26,386 nt of DNA, from NCBI GenBank assembly GCA_002496845.1, contig DALQ01000094.1, forward strand, positions 1-26,386, read 5' to 3'. Positions 1 to 8,234 of this stretch are shown here, piece by piece. This stretch comes from Euryarchaeota archaeon UBA495. Lineage in GTDB: Archaea > Thermoplasmatota > Poseidoniia > Poseidoniales > Poseidoniaceae. Under the pieces are notes generated by a model. The model saw only the letters and a list, made by a program, of their open reading frames with translations. It was not told the DNA's origin and did no database searches. Every line of letters begins with the position of its first letter. The first letter of the stretch is position 1. Both the position numbers and the translations under genes were made by a program.

Positions 1-1734
1 AACAACGACGGCACATCCGCCTCAAATCTTCGTGTGCCGGTGTGGGAACGCGCAGGCCTCCCCTACGATGTCACCTCTGATTTCGGGAGTGTGCTCGAGC
101 CCGGGCCATACGAGCCGCTGGCAACCCAGAATGAGTGGAACTCAACGCACGTCTTCGTGGAATACGAACTGCCGTTGAGTGAAGGAGGGGCCGCTGCAAC
201 AGGACCTGTCATCTCACTCGCGTATTGGCGACCAGATGTACCTGAAGGTGTTCAAGTCCCCGTCATTGCAGAATTTGGTCCCTATTTCCAAGAACCAAGC
301 GTCGAAACGCCGACCATCGAAGTTCCAGGTTCGTGGCTTGGACAGATGATTGTCGATCAACTCCTGCCGCATGGCTACGCTTTTGCTCAGGTGTCCGTCA
401 CAGGAACCGGACGGTCCAACCACTGCATGGACCTCATGGGATTCGCTGAACAGGAAGGCGTCAATGCAGCCGTGACGTGGCTTGGTGCACAAAATTGGTC
501 CAACGGCGCCGTGGCCATGATCGGGAAATCGTACGACGGCAGCACGCCTTGGCAAGCGGCCATGTACGGCAATGAAGCGCTGAAGACCATCGTCCCAATC
601 TCTGGTTTGATTGGCGTCAAGGAACTCATGTGGAGAAACGGTTCTGCGGAGGCAAGGGCCCCCATCATGCACAACGGCGTCTACGGATCGTACGGCATAG
701 ACGGCGATGAGGAAGACTACCAGAACATCTGTCCCGATTACCTCATCGGCCCTGGCACCGGCGTTTCGGCCTGGATGTTTGGTTCTGAATTGTTTGGAGA
801 CTACTGGGCTGAACGGTATTTCCTCGACCGTGTGATTGAGAATTACAAGGGCAGCGTCTACCTGATTCAAGGGATGCATGATTGGAACGTCGATCCACAC
901 ATGGCCGTCCCCACCATGAACAGGTTGATCGATGCCAACATCGAGGCACGGGGTCTGTTTGGTCAATGGGACCATGATTATCCAGACCGTCCGGTGCAAC
1001 TGGATGACAGGAGTGAACTTGGCGGCTGGGGCGGAGAGGCCTTCCCAGAGATGGTGCGGTATGATTGGATGCAAGACCTTCACGAATGGTTCGACTACTA
1101 CCTGAAGGACATAGGAAATCAACCGGGCCAATGGATCGAAGTCCAATCCAACCTTGGGCAATGGCGTTTGGAAGACCGCTATCCTCCGACGGACGTGGAC
1201 GAGCTGGTCTTCGAACTAGGATCAGAACTGTCTTTGGCAGAAGGTGGGTTGACCGTGCTTCCAGACACCACAACCGGTCCTACATGGGCCTCAGAACCAC
1301 TAACAGAGGACATCCAAATTGTTGGAACACCACGCTTGCACGTCGAGGTCCAAACGGCCACCGTCGGGGGCCAATTGTATGCACTTCTGGAATCGTGCGA
1401 CGGAAGCACGTGCATCCACGTCGGCCACGCCATCATGGATCTGCGGTACCACGAAGGCGGGGACGACCTCCAAACATGGGTGGCTCCATTCGAGACCATC
1501 ACGGCTTTGATGGAGTTCATGCCACTGGATGCCAAAGTGCCCATGGGGCATACCCTTCGATTGAGCCTCACCTCAACCGGGATGGATTATCTTCCCGCCT
1601 CCACCTCGACCATCGTCACGGTGTCGGAGGGAGAAGGGAGCACATTGCAACTTGACACGGTAGACCTTGACGAGCGACTCCTGTTTGATCCTCCAAAGTG
1701 CTTGCACGAGCGTTGTGCAGCAGCAGCGGAATGA
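1..1734 (+). CDS. S15/CocE-NonD family serine peptidase (Xaa-Pro dipeptidyl-peptidase-like), 5' end missing
   Basis: The reading frame is open from base 1, so the gene starts upstream of the window; a GTG at 34 is internal rather than the likely start. About 577 residues remain. An alpha/beta-hydrolase core comes first, with the nucleophile motif GKSYDGS (near fragment residue 177), a probable acid in QGMHDWNVD near 300 and a probable His in GQWDHDYPD. A beta-rich C-terminal region (from about residue 400) matches the non-catalytic domain typical of X-Pro dipeptidyl-peptidases and cocaine-esterase-like enzymes. Family members cleave N-terminal Xaa-Pro dipeptides or hydrolyse esters and acyl groups; the sequence does not settle which. 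A secretion signal would lie upstream and cannot be seen. The gene converges on the molybdoenzyme gene with only 3 bases between the stops. Family call is firm, substrate is not. Confidence 0.85.
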   Translation, partial: NNDGTSASNLRVPVWERAGLPYDVTSDFGSVLEPGPYEPLATQNEWNSTHVFVEYELPLSEGGAAATGPVISLAYWRPDVPEGVQVPVIAEFGPYFQEPSVETPTIEVPGSWLGQMIVDQLLPHGYAFAQVSVTGTGRSNHCMDLMGFAEQEGVNAAVTWLGAQNWSNGAVAMIGKSYDGSTPWQAAMYGNEALKTIVPISGLIGVKELMWRNGSAEARAPIMHNGVYGSYGIDGDEEDYQNICPDYLIGPGTGVSAWMFGSELFGDYWAERYFLDRVIENYKGSVYLIQGMHDWNVDPHMAVPTMNRLIDANIEARGLFGQWDHDYPDRPVQLDDRSELGGWGGEAFPEMVRYDWMQDLHEWFDYYLKDIGNQPGQWIEVQSNLGQWRLEDRYPPTDVDELVFELGSELSLAEGGLTVLPDTTTGPTWASEPLTEDIQIVGTPRLHVEVQTATVGGQLYALLESCDGSTCIHVGHAIMDLRYHEGGDDLQTWVAPFETITALMEFMPLDAKVPMGHTLRLSLTSTGMDYLPASTSTIVTVSEGEGSTLQLDTVDLDERLLFDPPKCLHERCAAAAE

Positions 1735-1737
1735 AGT

Positions 1738-4032
1738 TCACTCTTCGCCGTCATCAGCGGCCTGTGAACCAACAAAGCTGATTTCGATCCACTTGCTGGT
1801 TGGCGTGTTTGACACAGCAGCCGTGGAATCCAGTGGAATCAGAACATTCGCCTCTGGAAAGTAACTGGCCAAATTTCCTCGTGGAATGGCGTACGGAATA
1901 AGCAACCATCCTTCGGAGCGTCGCTCGCCGTCGGTCCAATGGCTCAGAAGATCGACACGATGGCCGGTTTTCCAGCCCCGTTCTGCCATTTCTGAGGCGT
2001 TCATGAACACCACACGTCGGTTGCCTTTCACGCCACGATAACGATCAGCGAGGCCGTAAATGGTCGTGTTGTATTGGTCATGTGATCGAAGGGTCATCAT
2101 GATGTGCGTTCCACCGTGTTGTGGTTCGAGATGCGGTAGGTCATGGAGCGAGAAACCAGCCCGCCCACTGGGTGTGTTGAATTGAGCAGCGTCGCGAGGC
2201 GGGTTGGGAAGTTCAAACCCGTTCGGTGCCCGAACGCGGGTGTTGTAGTCGTCAAAACCAGGTATTGAAGCCTCAATCATCGAACGGATGGCGTCGTAGT
2301 CTTGCGTCAATTCGTTCCAAGGCACTTGATTCACGCCGAAGGTGCGGGCCGCTAGCTCTGCCACAATCCAAGGTTCCGACTTGAGTTCCTTCGACGCTGG
2401 GGGCAAGCGTCCTTGTGATCGGTGCACAATGCCCATGGAATTCTCAACAGTGACGAACTGCTCCACGCCATTTTGGAGGTCCAACTCGGTCCGTCCGAGG
2501 CAGGGCAACACGAGGACGTCGCCTTGTGTTGGAATCATGTGTGAGCGGTTGGGCTTGGTTGACACGTGGACGACCAAGCCGACGTTCCCAATGGCAGCCG
2601 CGGTTCGGTCGGTGTCCGGGGCGGCCGACACAAGGTTGCCACCCATGGCCATCAACACGTCGACGTCGCCGCGCTCCATGCCACGAATGGCGTTGACGAC
2701 GTCGTATCCATGGTGACGAGGCATCTCTACGCCCGTGCCCTTTTGCATGGCATCGAGGAAGGCCTCACTCGGCGCTTCCCAAATCCCAACCGTTCGGTCG
2801 CCTTGCACGTTTGAATGGCCGCGGACAGGACAAAACCCTGCACCAGCACGACCCACGTGGCCACCGAGCAGGAGGAGGTTCACGACTTCCTGAATGACAG
2901 CAACGCCGTTCCTGTGTTGCGTCAATCCCATGGCCCAACACGCGATGGTGGCCTTGCTTTCGTTCAGCATGGACGCCGCTTCTTTGATGAGCGCTCGATC
3001 CAAACCTGTGTCCGACTCAATCCTCGACCAATCCACGTCCTGTCGGGCTTCAGCAAAGTCATCGAAGCCGTTCGTAGATTCATCGAGGAATGTTTGGTCA
3101 ACAGCACCATCGGCGATGGCAAGGTGCTGCAAGGCTTGCAAGAGGGCGGCATCGGAACCGATGCGCACCGGGAGATGAAGGTCGGCGAGTTGATCGTCGA
3201 AGAGGTCCATGCGCATGTAGTCCTGCGGATGTTTGAAGCGTTCCAATCCCGCCTCAGGTAGCGGATTTACGTGCAAAATTCGGGCGCCTGCACGCTTTGC
3301 ATCGCGGATCGATGTCAGCATGCGAGGATGATTTGTCCCAGGGTTTTGGCCGATGACGACGATGACATCGGCCTCCGGAAAGTCCGACAATCGGACGGTT
3401 CCCTTGCCGATCCCAATGGTTGAGCCGAGGGCCTTTCCGCTCGATTCATGGCACATGTTGGAACAATCAGGGAGGTTGTTGGTGCCCAATTGACGCACCA
3501 TCAATTGGTAAAGGAACGCAGCCTCGTTGCTCGTTCGTCCAGAGGTGTAGAACACCGCTCGATTCGCATCGTTCAACCCCATCAACCGTTGGCTGACCAT
3601 GTCCAATGCATCGTCCCAAGCAATGCTCATGAAGTGGTCTTCACCAGCTTTGCGAACCACAGGGTGGGTGAACCTACCGAGACCCCCAAGTTCGTAATCG
3701 CTCATCGATGCCCATTCATCAATGCTTTTGGAGGCGAAGACCTCGGGAGTGAACCGAGCCGACATGGCTTCCTCAGCCACGGCCTTGGCACCGTTTTCAC
3801 AAAATTCGAATCCTGATCGATGTTCTGGGTCCGGCCATGCGCAACCTGGACAGTCGAATCCTTCCTGTTGGTTGACGGTCCTCAAGGTCTTCCACGTGCG
3901 TCGAACACCCATGCGCCGTACACCATGCTTGAAACTGGAGGCAACAGCAGGAAGGCCAGCAGCACGCGTTTTCGGTGAAGAAACACGCAACGGGGCATCA
4001 TCTTCGGGAGTCCTCCCGGGTTGGCCCTGCAT
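1738..4032 (-). CDS. Molybdopterin oxidoreductase of the FdhF/YdeP family (formate dehydrogenase alpha-like)
   Basis: The product has 764 residues, close to full length for the YdeP/FdhF-like family. Near the N-terminus the family block GFDCPGCAWPDP continues to EFCENG, giving Cys61, Cys64 and Cys78 as likely Fe-S ligands. The motif SNMCHESSG (Cys194) sits where formate dehydrogenases carry the Cys or Sec ligand of molybdenum. GQNPGTNHPRM near 232 belongs to the cofactor-binding fold, and the last 125 residues look like the molybdopterin-dinucleotide domain. There is no Tat signal or membrane segment, so it is probably cytoplasmic. It follows fdhD by 24 bases, and an AGGG lies 7 bases before the ATG. 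FdhD is needed to sulfurate such enzymes, which supports a formate-dehydrogenase-like role. The family is poorly characterised, so the true substrate is uncertain. No electron-transfer subunit gene is adjacent. Confidence 0.85.
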   Translation of the reverse strand: MQGQPGRTPEDDAPLRVSSPKTRAAGLPAVASSFKHGVRRMGVRRTWKTLRTVNQQEGFDCPGCAWPDPEHRSGFEFCENGAKAVAEEAMSARFTPEVFASKSIDEWASMSDYELGGLGRFTHPVVRKAGEDHFMSIAWDDALDMVSQRLMGLNDANRAVFYTSGRTSNEAAFLYQLMVRQLGTNNLPDCSNMCHESSGKALGSTIGIGKGTVRLSDFPEADVIVVIGQNPGTNHPRMLTSIRDAKRAGARILHVNPLPEAGLERFKHPQDYMRMDLFDDQLADLHLPVRIGSDAALLQALQHLAIADGAVDQTFLDESTNGFDDFAEARQDVDWSRIESDTGLDRALIKEAASMLNESKATIACWAMGLTQHRNGVAVIQEVVNLLLLGGHVGRAGAGFCPVRGHSNVQGDRTVGIWEAPSEAFLDAMQKGTGVEMPRHHGYDVVNAIRGMERGDVDVLMAMGGNLVSAAPDTDRTAAAIGNVGLVVHVSTKPNRSHMIPTQGDVLVLPCLGRTELDLQNGVEQFVTVENSMGIVHRSQGRLPPASKELKSEPWIVAELAARTFGVNQVPWNELTQDYDAIRSMIEASIPGFDDYNTRVRAPNGFELPNPPRDAAQFNTPSGRAGFSLHDLPHLEPQHGGTHIMMTLRSHDQYNTTIYGLADRYRGVKGNRRVVFMNASEMAERGWKTGHRVDLLSHWTDGERRSEGWLLIPYAIPRGNLASYFPEANVLIPLDSTAAVSNTPTSKWIEISFVGSQAADDGEE

Positions 4033-4056
4033 GATGCGTCCCTCACACCCTTGGAT

Positions 4057-4836
4057 TCAAGCCTTTGTGGGCACATCTGACCATGGGCCCACAAATTGAG
4101 GGTTGGTTTTGGTGGCGAAGCCCATCACAAGGATCCCGTGATCACGTGCAAGCATGGCGGCTTGGTTGGACATGGCTCCCACGCAAGCAACTTGCTTCAG
4201 CCCCAAACGGACGACTTTGGCCATCAGGTCCCAACCGCATCGGCCGGACAGCAACAGGGTGGTCGGAGGTTCATCCATCTCAGCGAGCAACCACGCCCCT
4301 ACGGCTTTGTCCAACGCCGTGTGGCGGCCAATGTCTTCACGGACCACAAGATCTCCATGGCCTGCGAACAAGGCCGCGGCATGGACACCACCGGTTGCGC
4401 GAAACAAGGCTTGGTGTTCCTTCATGGAGTGCAAGCCGTCAACGATCACCGATGGCGGTACGGGTAAACCGCCGCTGAAGCGATGGCCGGGGGGAGGTGC
4501 CGATAGTTGCTCACCGCAGCCACCACAGGACGGGAGAATGAACCGAGATTCCTTGACAGGTCCCCAACCCGTTCCGTCGTGAAGATGGATCGTGTGTCCA
4601 AATTCGTCCGTTCCATGCACCGCTGATGGCGGCTTGCCTGAACCGTCCCACCATCCCTCTGTTGTGGCATGGCCAAGGGCGAACGTGTCGAGGTCCTGCG
4701 GTGTCGCCAGGACGCTGACTCGATGGCCTGCCTCGGTCGTGAGCGTGACGTGCACTTCCTCGGCAAAATCGTCGACGGAAGGAAGGAATGCCCCGTCTTG
4801 TTGACGGAGGATGGGGCGTCGTTCGGTTGGATTCAC
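4057..4836 (-). CDS. fdhD: FdhD, formate dehydrogenase accessory sulfurtransferase
   Basis: The 259-residue product has the FdhD hallmarks. LPSCGGCGEQ contains the conserved CxxC pair (Cys104, Cys107) that carries sulfur from a cysteine desulfurase to the molybdenum cofactor. The block REDIGRHTALDKAVG and the later LLLSGRCGWDLMAKVV follow in the expected order. The start is GTG at 4836, which overlaps the tsr3 stop as GTGA; a GGAG lies 8 bases upstream. The molybdoenzyme gene follows 24 bases after its stop, so the two are almost certainly co-transcribed and work as chaperone and client. The SGR block has Cys-Gly where many bacterial FdhD proteins have Ser-Phe or similar, which is a mild departure. 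Function is assigned with high confidence. Confidence 0.92.
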   Translation of the reverse strand: MNPTERRPILRQQDGAFLPSVDDFAEEVHVTLTTEAGHRVSVLATPQDLDTFALGHATTEGWWDGSGKPPSAVHGTDEFGHTIHLHDGTGWGPVKESRFILPSCGGCGEQLSAPPPGHRFSGGLPVPPSVIVDGLHSMKEHQALFRATGGVHAAALFAGHGDLVVREDIGRHTALDKAVGAWLLAEMDEPPTTLLLSGRCGWDLMAKVVRLGLKQVACVGAMSNQAAMLARDHGILVMGFATKTNPQFVGPWSDVPTKA

Positions 4837-5375
4837 GTGGACGACTCCGTGTAAATGTCAAAAAACTCGAATTGGAGGCTCACCAATTCGTTGGAAGAAC
4901 CGGCTTCTGCGTAGGCCTTCAACGGCTCGGCGTTGAGTTCCAAAAATCGGATTCCCCACCGCACGCACCCCAAGACCTGTTCCGCTTGTTCGTAACGACC
5001 CGCCAAGACGAGGGTTGCGGCCAACGCTTCGACGGTCGAAAGACGGCCTGGTTTCCCCCAATTGACGGGATTGGCCGCAAGCAGCAGGGGCAACATCCGA
5101 TGCTGAAGGCGTGTGCGACGGTCGATGGACGCGACGGAATCATCGATTTGAGCCCAGCTGCAATCAAGCGCAACGAGGGATCCGTCTGTGAGCAGGTGAT
5201 GGTCCTCAGGGCCGAACACCTTCCCACAAAGAGGATCGAGCAAGACACCCCTTCGGGGAACTCGGCGCAAATCCTTGTGCAAAACAACGTCACCTCTCTT
5301 CGAAGCGCGTACTGCTGTGTTCTTTTTCGGGTCGTCTTGGGCCAACCAGATCGCGTGAACGGCGACCGGTTTCAC
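4833..5375 (-). CDS. tsr3: Tsr3-like rRNA aminocarboxypropyltransferase (DUF367 family)
   Basis: The 180-residue protein carries the Tsr3 blocks LDCSWAQ (near 68), RLQHRMLPLLLAANPVNWGK (near 87) and LSTVEALAATLVLAGRYEQA (near 112), ending with WGIRFLELNAEPLKAYAEA. Tsr3 uses S-adenosylmethionine to transfer the 3-amino-3-carboxypropyl group to a modified uridine of small-subunit rRNA, the last step in making m1acp3-psi in eukaryotes and an acp3 modification in archaea. The start is a GTG at 5375, four bases past the aMBF1 stop codon, and the stop overlaps the fdhD start by four bases. It therefore sits in the middle of a tight operon joining translation-related genes to a molybdoenzyme pair. 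The length is normal for archaeal Tsr3. Confidence 0.9.
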   Translation of the reverse strand: MKPVAVHAIWLAQDDPKKNTAVRASKRGDVVLHKDLRRVPRRGVLLDPLCGKVFGPEDHHLLTDGSLVALDCSWAQIDDSVASIDRRTRLQHRMLPLLLAANPVNWGKPGRLSTVEALAATLVLAGRYEQAEQVLGCVRWGIRFLELNAEPLKAYAEAGSSNELVSLQFEFFDIYTESST

Positions 5376-5379
5376 GTGC

Positions 5380-5859
5380 TCACCGAGCCCCGTTCAGGTA
5401 ATCACCGAGCGTGAAGCCACCGCCACCGCCGCCGCCGACTTGGCGGTGTTCTTCGGGTGTGTACTCTTCCATGAGCACGACGCTTAGGACGCGTTCAAAT
5501 TTCGAAATCACTGCATCGGTGGGGCGGCGACCGGATTCACTGGACTTGACCACGTTGACCTTTTCAGACATTTTTCGGGCAAGTTCCTCTTGGCTCCATC
5601 CTTTGCCCGCACGTGCTTTTCTGATTCGTTGACCAAAGTCTTGGGCCAACACCCGTTCCGTTCGTCGCATGAGACCGCGATTGGTGCTCGGTTTGGATGG
5701 AGCACTTCGTCGCGCTGCTTGGGCAAGACCAGGCGCCACTTGGCCGTCACCAGCCCCGAGCCTCTCAGCGCATCGGTGGCACGCTGAAACCGTGGTTCTG
5801 CCCATCGGAACCATGCGCGTTCCGACGTTCATCGCCCCGCAAACCTCGCACTCTCCCAT
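5380..5859 (-). CDS. Archaeal multiprotein bridging factor 1 (aMBF1): zinc ribbon plus helix-turn-helix
   Basis: The product has 159 residues when started at the ATG at 5859. An N-terminal zinc ribbon has Cys4/Cys7 (CEVC) and Cys27/Cys30 (CHRC). A basic linker leads to a Cro/C1-type helix-turn-helix at about residues 70-128, with the MBF1-like segment GWSQEELARKMSEKVNVVKS. Archaeal MBF1 has been linked to the small ribosomal subunit and translation, while eukaryotic MBF1 bridges activators and TBP. A longer frame begins at a TTG at 5874, but the ATG gives the family-typical start just before the first CxxC. The C-terminus carries an unusual run of seven glycines before FTLGDYLNGAR. The gene heads the operon with tsr3, fdhD and the molybdoenzyme and is divergent from pan. 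Confidence 0.9.
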   Translation of the reverse strand: MGECEVCGAMNVGTRMVPMGRTTVSACHRCAERLGAGDGQVAPGLAQAARRSAPSKPSTNRGLMRRTERVLAQDFGQRIRKARAGKGWSQEELARKMSEKVNVVKSSESGRRPTDAVISKFERVLSVVLMEEYTPEEHRQVGGGGGGGFTLGDYLNGAR

Positions 5860-5910
5860 AGCCTTTCCATGCAAAGGGGGGCCTTACGGCTTCCGGCTTC
5901 ACAATTCGGA

Positions 5911-5919
5911 TTTTTATAC
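5911..5919. promoter_or_regulatory. TATA-like element between the divergent aMBF1 and pan genes
   Basis: The only A/T-rich block in the 80-base space between aMBF1 and pan is TTTTTATAC. It is centred about 25 bases before the ATG of pan (5940), the distance expected from an archaeal TATA box to a transcription start, so pan is probably leaderless or nearly so. On the minus strand the same bases read GTATAAAAA and would place an aMBF1 start near 5888, leaving a leader of about 30 bases. One element may serve both directions. This rests on position and base composition only. Confidence 0.55.
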
Positions 5920-5939
5920 CGTGGGCCGAACCTGCATAC

Positions 5940-7154
5940 ATGTCCGAAGTGGAGGCTGGGCCACGTGGAGACGTCATGAAGACGGATGAACTCGTCGAAA
6001 TGGAACGCAACATCCGACGTTTGCAAGAACAAGCCAAGGACCTCAATCAAGCGAGGCACGCGTTGGACGGAGAAGTTCGCTCCTTGCGCAAGAAAGCCAC
6101 ACGTCTCGAAGATGAGATCGCCCATCTGAAGAGTCCGCCGATGATCATCGGGACACTGCAAGACATGCTCGGTCCACGTACGGCCATCGTCAAGTCCTCC
6201 AACGGAACGGTGTTTCAGGTCGCGGTCAACGAACGGCTCCCTACCGACAAACTACGCCCCGGCGCAAGGGTGGCCATGAATCAGGACAGCTTAGCCATCA
6301 TCGAACTCTTGCATGATGCATGGGACCCCATGGTCAGCGGAGCAGAGATGATCGAAGCCCCCAACATCTCCTACGCCGATGTGGCCGGTCTTGAAGAAGA
6401 AATCACGCTGGTCAAGGAAGCCGTTGAACTTCCTCTGAAGAACCCGGCCCTGTTCACCAAAGTCGGTGTCACCCCCCCGAAGGGTGTGCTGCTGGTCGGA
6501 CCACCTGGATGTGGAAAGACCCTGCTCGCAAAGGCCGTGGCCAATTCCACGGAAGCCACCTTCATTCGAATGGTGGGCAGCGAGTTGGCTCAGAAGTACA
6601 TCGGCGAAGGCGGAAGGCTTGTTCGGGAACTCTTTGCATTGGCCAAAGAAAAGGCGCCCAGCATCATTTTCCTCGATGAAATTGACGCGATTGGCGCCAA
6701 GCGCCTCGACGGTTCCACCAGCGGCGACCGAGAAGTTCAGCGCACATTGATGCAATTGTTGGCAGAATTGGACGGATTCGATCGACTCGACGACGTCAAA
6801 ATCATCGCAGCCACCAACAGGCCAGACATCTTGGATGATGCACTTCTCCGCCCCGGTCGCTTTGACCGGGTGATAGAGATCGGCCTGCCAAAGGACGAAG
6901 GACGCAAAGCCATCCTCGATTTGCACCTTTCTTCCATGGCCACCCGCCGTGTTGACGTCGCAGCCATTGTTGGTGCAACAAAGGGATTCTCTGGAGCAGA
7001 ACTGGCCGCAACCTGCATCGAAGCCGGCATGATTGCGATTCGGGATCAGCGTAACCAAATTCGGCAAAGCGATCTCAAGGACGCCGTCGCCAAAATCTCA
7101 GAGAAGCGTGCCCACGCAGGTTCGCGTCAAGACCCCACACGCCTCTATGCGTGA
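5940..7154 (+). CDS. pan: Proteasome-activating nucleotidase (PAN), AAA+ unfoldase
   Basis: The 404-residue protein has the full PAN plan. An N-terminal coiled coil spans about residues 14-64, followed by an OB-like domain to about 125. The AAA domain has Walker A GPPGCGKT at 187-194, Walker B IIFLDEID at 242-249 and the second region of homology ATNRPDILDDALLRPGRFDR. The protein ends in RLYA, which fits the HbYX tail (hydrophobic, Tyr, any) that docks on the 20S proteasome and opens its gate. It forms hexamers that unfold proteins using ATP. The start at 5940 fits a leaderless transcript from the TATA-like element at 5911; an in-frame ATG at 5976 is the alternative. ftcD follows after 42 bases. 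Identification is firm. Confidence 0.96.
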   Translation: MSEVEAGPRGDVMKTDELVEMERNIRRLQEQAKDLNQARHALDGEVRSLRKKATRLEDEIAHLKSPPMIIGTLQDMLGPRTAIVKSSNGTVFQVAVNERLPTDKLRPGARVAMNQDSLAIIELLHDAWDPMVSGAEMIEAPNISYADVAGLEEEITLVKEAVELPLKNPALFTKVGVTPPKGVLLVGPPGCGKTLLAKAVANSTEATFIRMVGSELAQKYIGEGGRLVRELFALAKEKAPSIIFLDEIDAIGAKRLDGSTSGDREVQRTLMQLLAELDGFDRLDDVKIIAATNRPDILDDALLRPGRFDRVIEIGLPKDEGRKAILDLHLSSMATRRVDVAAIVGATKGFSGAELAATCIEAGMIAIRDQRNQIRQSDLKDAVAKISEKRAHAGSRQDPTRLYA

Positions 7155-7196
7155 TACGGCCAACGTTCAAGGACGGCTGCGTGTGAACGGCACGGC

Positions 7197-8234
7197 ATGA
7201 ACGCCATCGTTGAGTGTGTGCCGAACATTTCAGAAGGCCGTGACACAGACCTCATTGGTTCGATTGTTGATGCTGCACGCATAGACGGGTGTTCCATCCT
7301 TAGCGTTGAACCAGATGCAGACTACAACCGCACCGTGATCACGTTGGCCGGGGACCCAGAAGCGGTCGCACGCGCGGCCACAGAACTCAGCGTTGAGGCG
7401 ATTCATCGCATTGACATGAGGAACCACAGCGGTGAGCATCCTCGTCTTGGCGTCGTGGACGTCTGCCCATTCATCCCCATCCAAGGCATCGACATGGAAG
7501 CATGCGCGACGTTGGCCGCGAAGGTTGGATCAAACGTGGCCGAACGAACAGGGGCTCCCGTCTACCTGTATGGTGCGAGTGCATCGTCGCCCAGTCGTAC
7601 AAAACTGTCCAGCCTTCGGCGCGGTGAATACGAGGGGTTGGAAGCACGTCTGACCGATGGAGCAGCAACCAGCCATGACGGTACCAGGCACCCAGATTAT
7701 GGCCCAAGGACGTGGACCCAAGAAGCAGCAAGGAGCGGTGGCTGCACGTATGGGGCACGCCCCGTCCTCATCGCCTACAACGTCAACGTACCCGAGCCTG
7801 ATGCTGTCGTGGCCAAGCAGATTGGCACCATTGTACGAGGCAGTGGTCGCATCATTGCCAGGGAAGGCGACCGCAAACTGCGCACATCAGGAATGATTCC
7901 AAGCGTGCAAGGCATGGGCGTTGTGCTTGAACAACACGGCATTTCTCAAGTCAGCATGAACCTCACCAACGCAGAGGAGTGCGGCCTATTGCACGCCTTT
8001 GAAACCGTGAAAAGTTTGGCAGCAGACCATGGTTTGGAGGTCACGGGAAGCGAACTTGTTGGCCTCGTCCCGTTGGAATGCATGCTGGAGGCAGGAAGGT
8101 GGTATGCACCTGAGTCCAGTGATGACGCCGCACTTGTTGCTGCGGCCGTCGTGGGCTTAGGATTGGATGCATTTGGGCCATTCGATGCATCTTCGAGGAT
8201 CATTGAATGGGCCATCAAGGAGGCCATGGCATGA
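7197..8234 (+). CDS. ftcD: Glutamate formimidoyltransferase (FtcD N-terminal-type enzyme)
   Basis: The 345-residue product begins with NAIVECVPNISEGRD, the signature opening of the formiminotransferase family, and continues with HPRLGVVDVCPFIPI and PVYLYGASA, typical of the N-terminal subdomain. The GARPVLIAYNVNV segment near 183 marks the C-terminal subdomain. The enzyme moves the formimino group from N-formimino-L-glutamate, a histidine-degradation product, to tetrahydrofolate. In animals this activity is fused to a cyclodeaminase; here the two are separate genes that overlap by four bases (ATGA at 8231-8234), so they are translated from one message. Length matches stand-alone versions. No other hut gene is in the window, so the formiminoglutamate source must be encoded elsewhere. 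Confidence 0.93.
   Translation: MNAIVECVPNISEGRDTDLIGSIVDAARIDGCSILSVEPDADYNRTVITLAGDPEAVARAATELSVEAIHRIDMRNHSGEHPRLGVVDVCPFIPIQGIDMEACATLAAKVGSNVAERTGAPVYLYGASASSPSRTKLSSLRRGEYEGLEARLTDGAATSHDGTRHPDYGPRTWTQEAARSGGCTYGARPVLIAYNVNVPEPDAVVAKQIGTIVRGSGRIIAREGDRKLRTSGMIPSVQGMGVVLEQHGISQVSMNLTNAEECGLLHAFETVKSLAADHGLEVTGSELVGLVPLECMLEAGRWYAPESSDDAALVAAAVVGLGLDAFGPFDASSRIIEWAIKEAMA
8219..8223 (+). promoter_or_regulatory. Shine-Dalgarno site that fixes the fchA start
   Basis: GGAGG inside the end of ftcD lies seven bases before the ATG at 8231. It favours this start over the in-frame ATG at 8207 and implies translational coupling through the ATGA overlap. Confidence 0.65.

Noticed and set aside
214..1161. 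Open frame of 315 codons opposite the S15 peptidase gene
   Set aside because: The plus-strand frame carries the catalytic motifs and continues from outside the window; the antisense frame has none.
5860..5874. TTG start at 5874 for aMBF1
   Set aside because: The ATG at 5859 gives the family-typical start next to the first CxxC and is a better codon.
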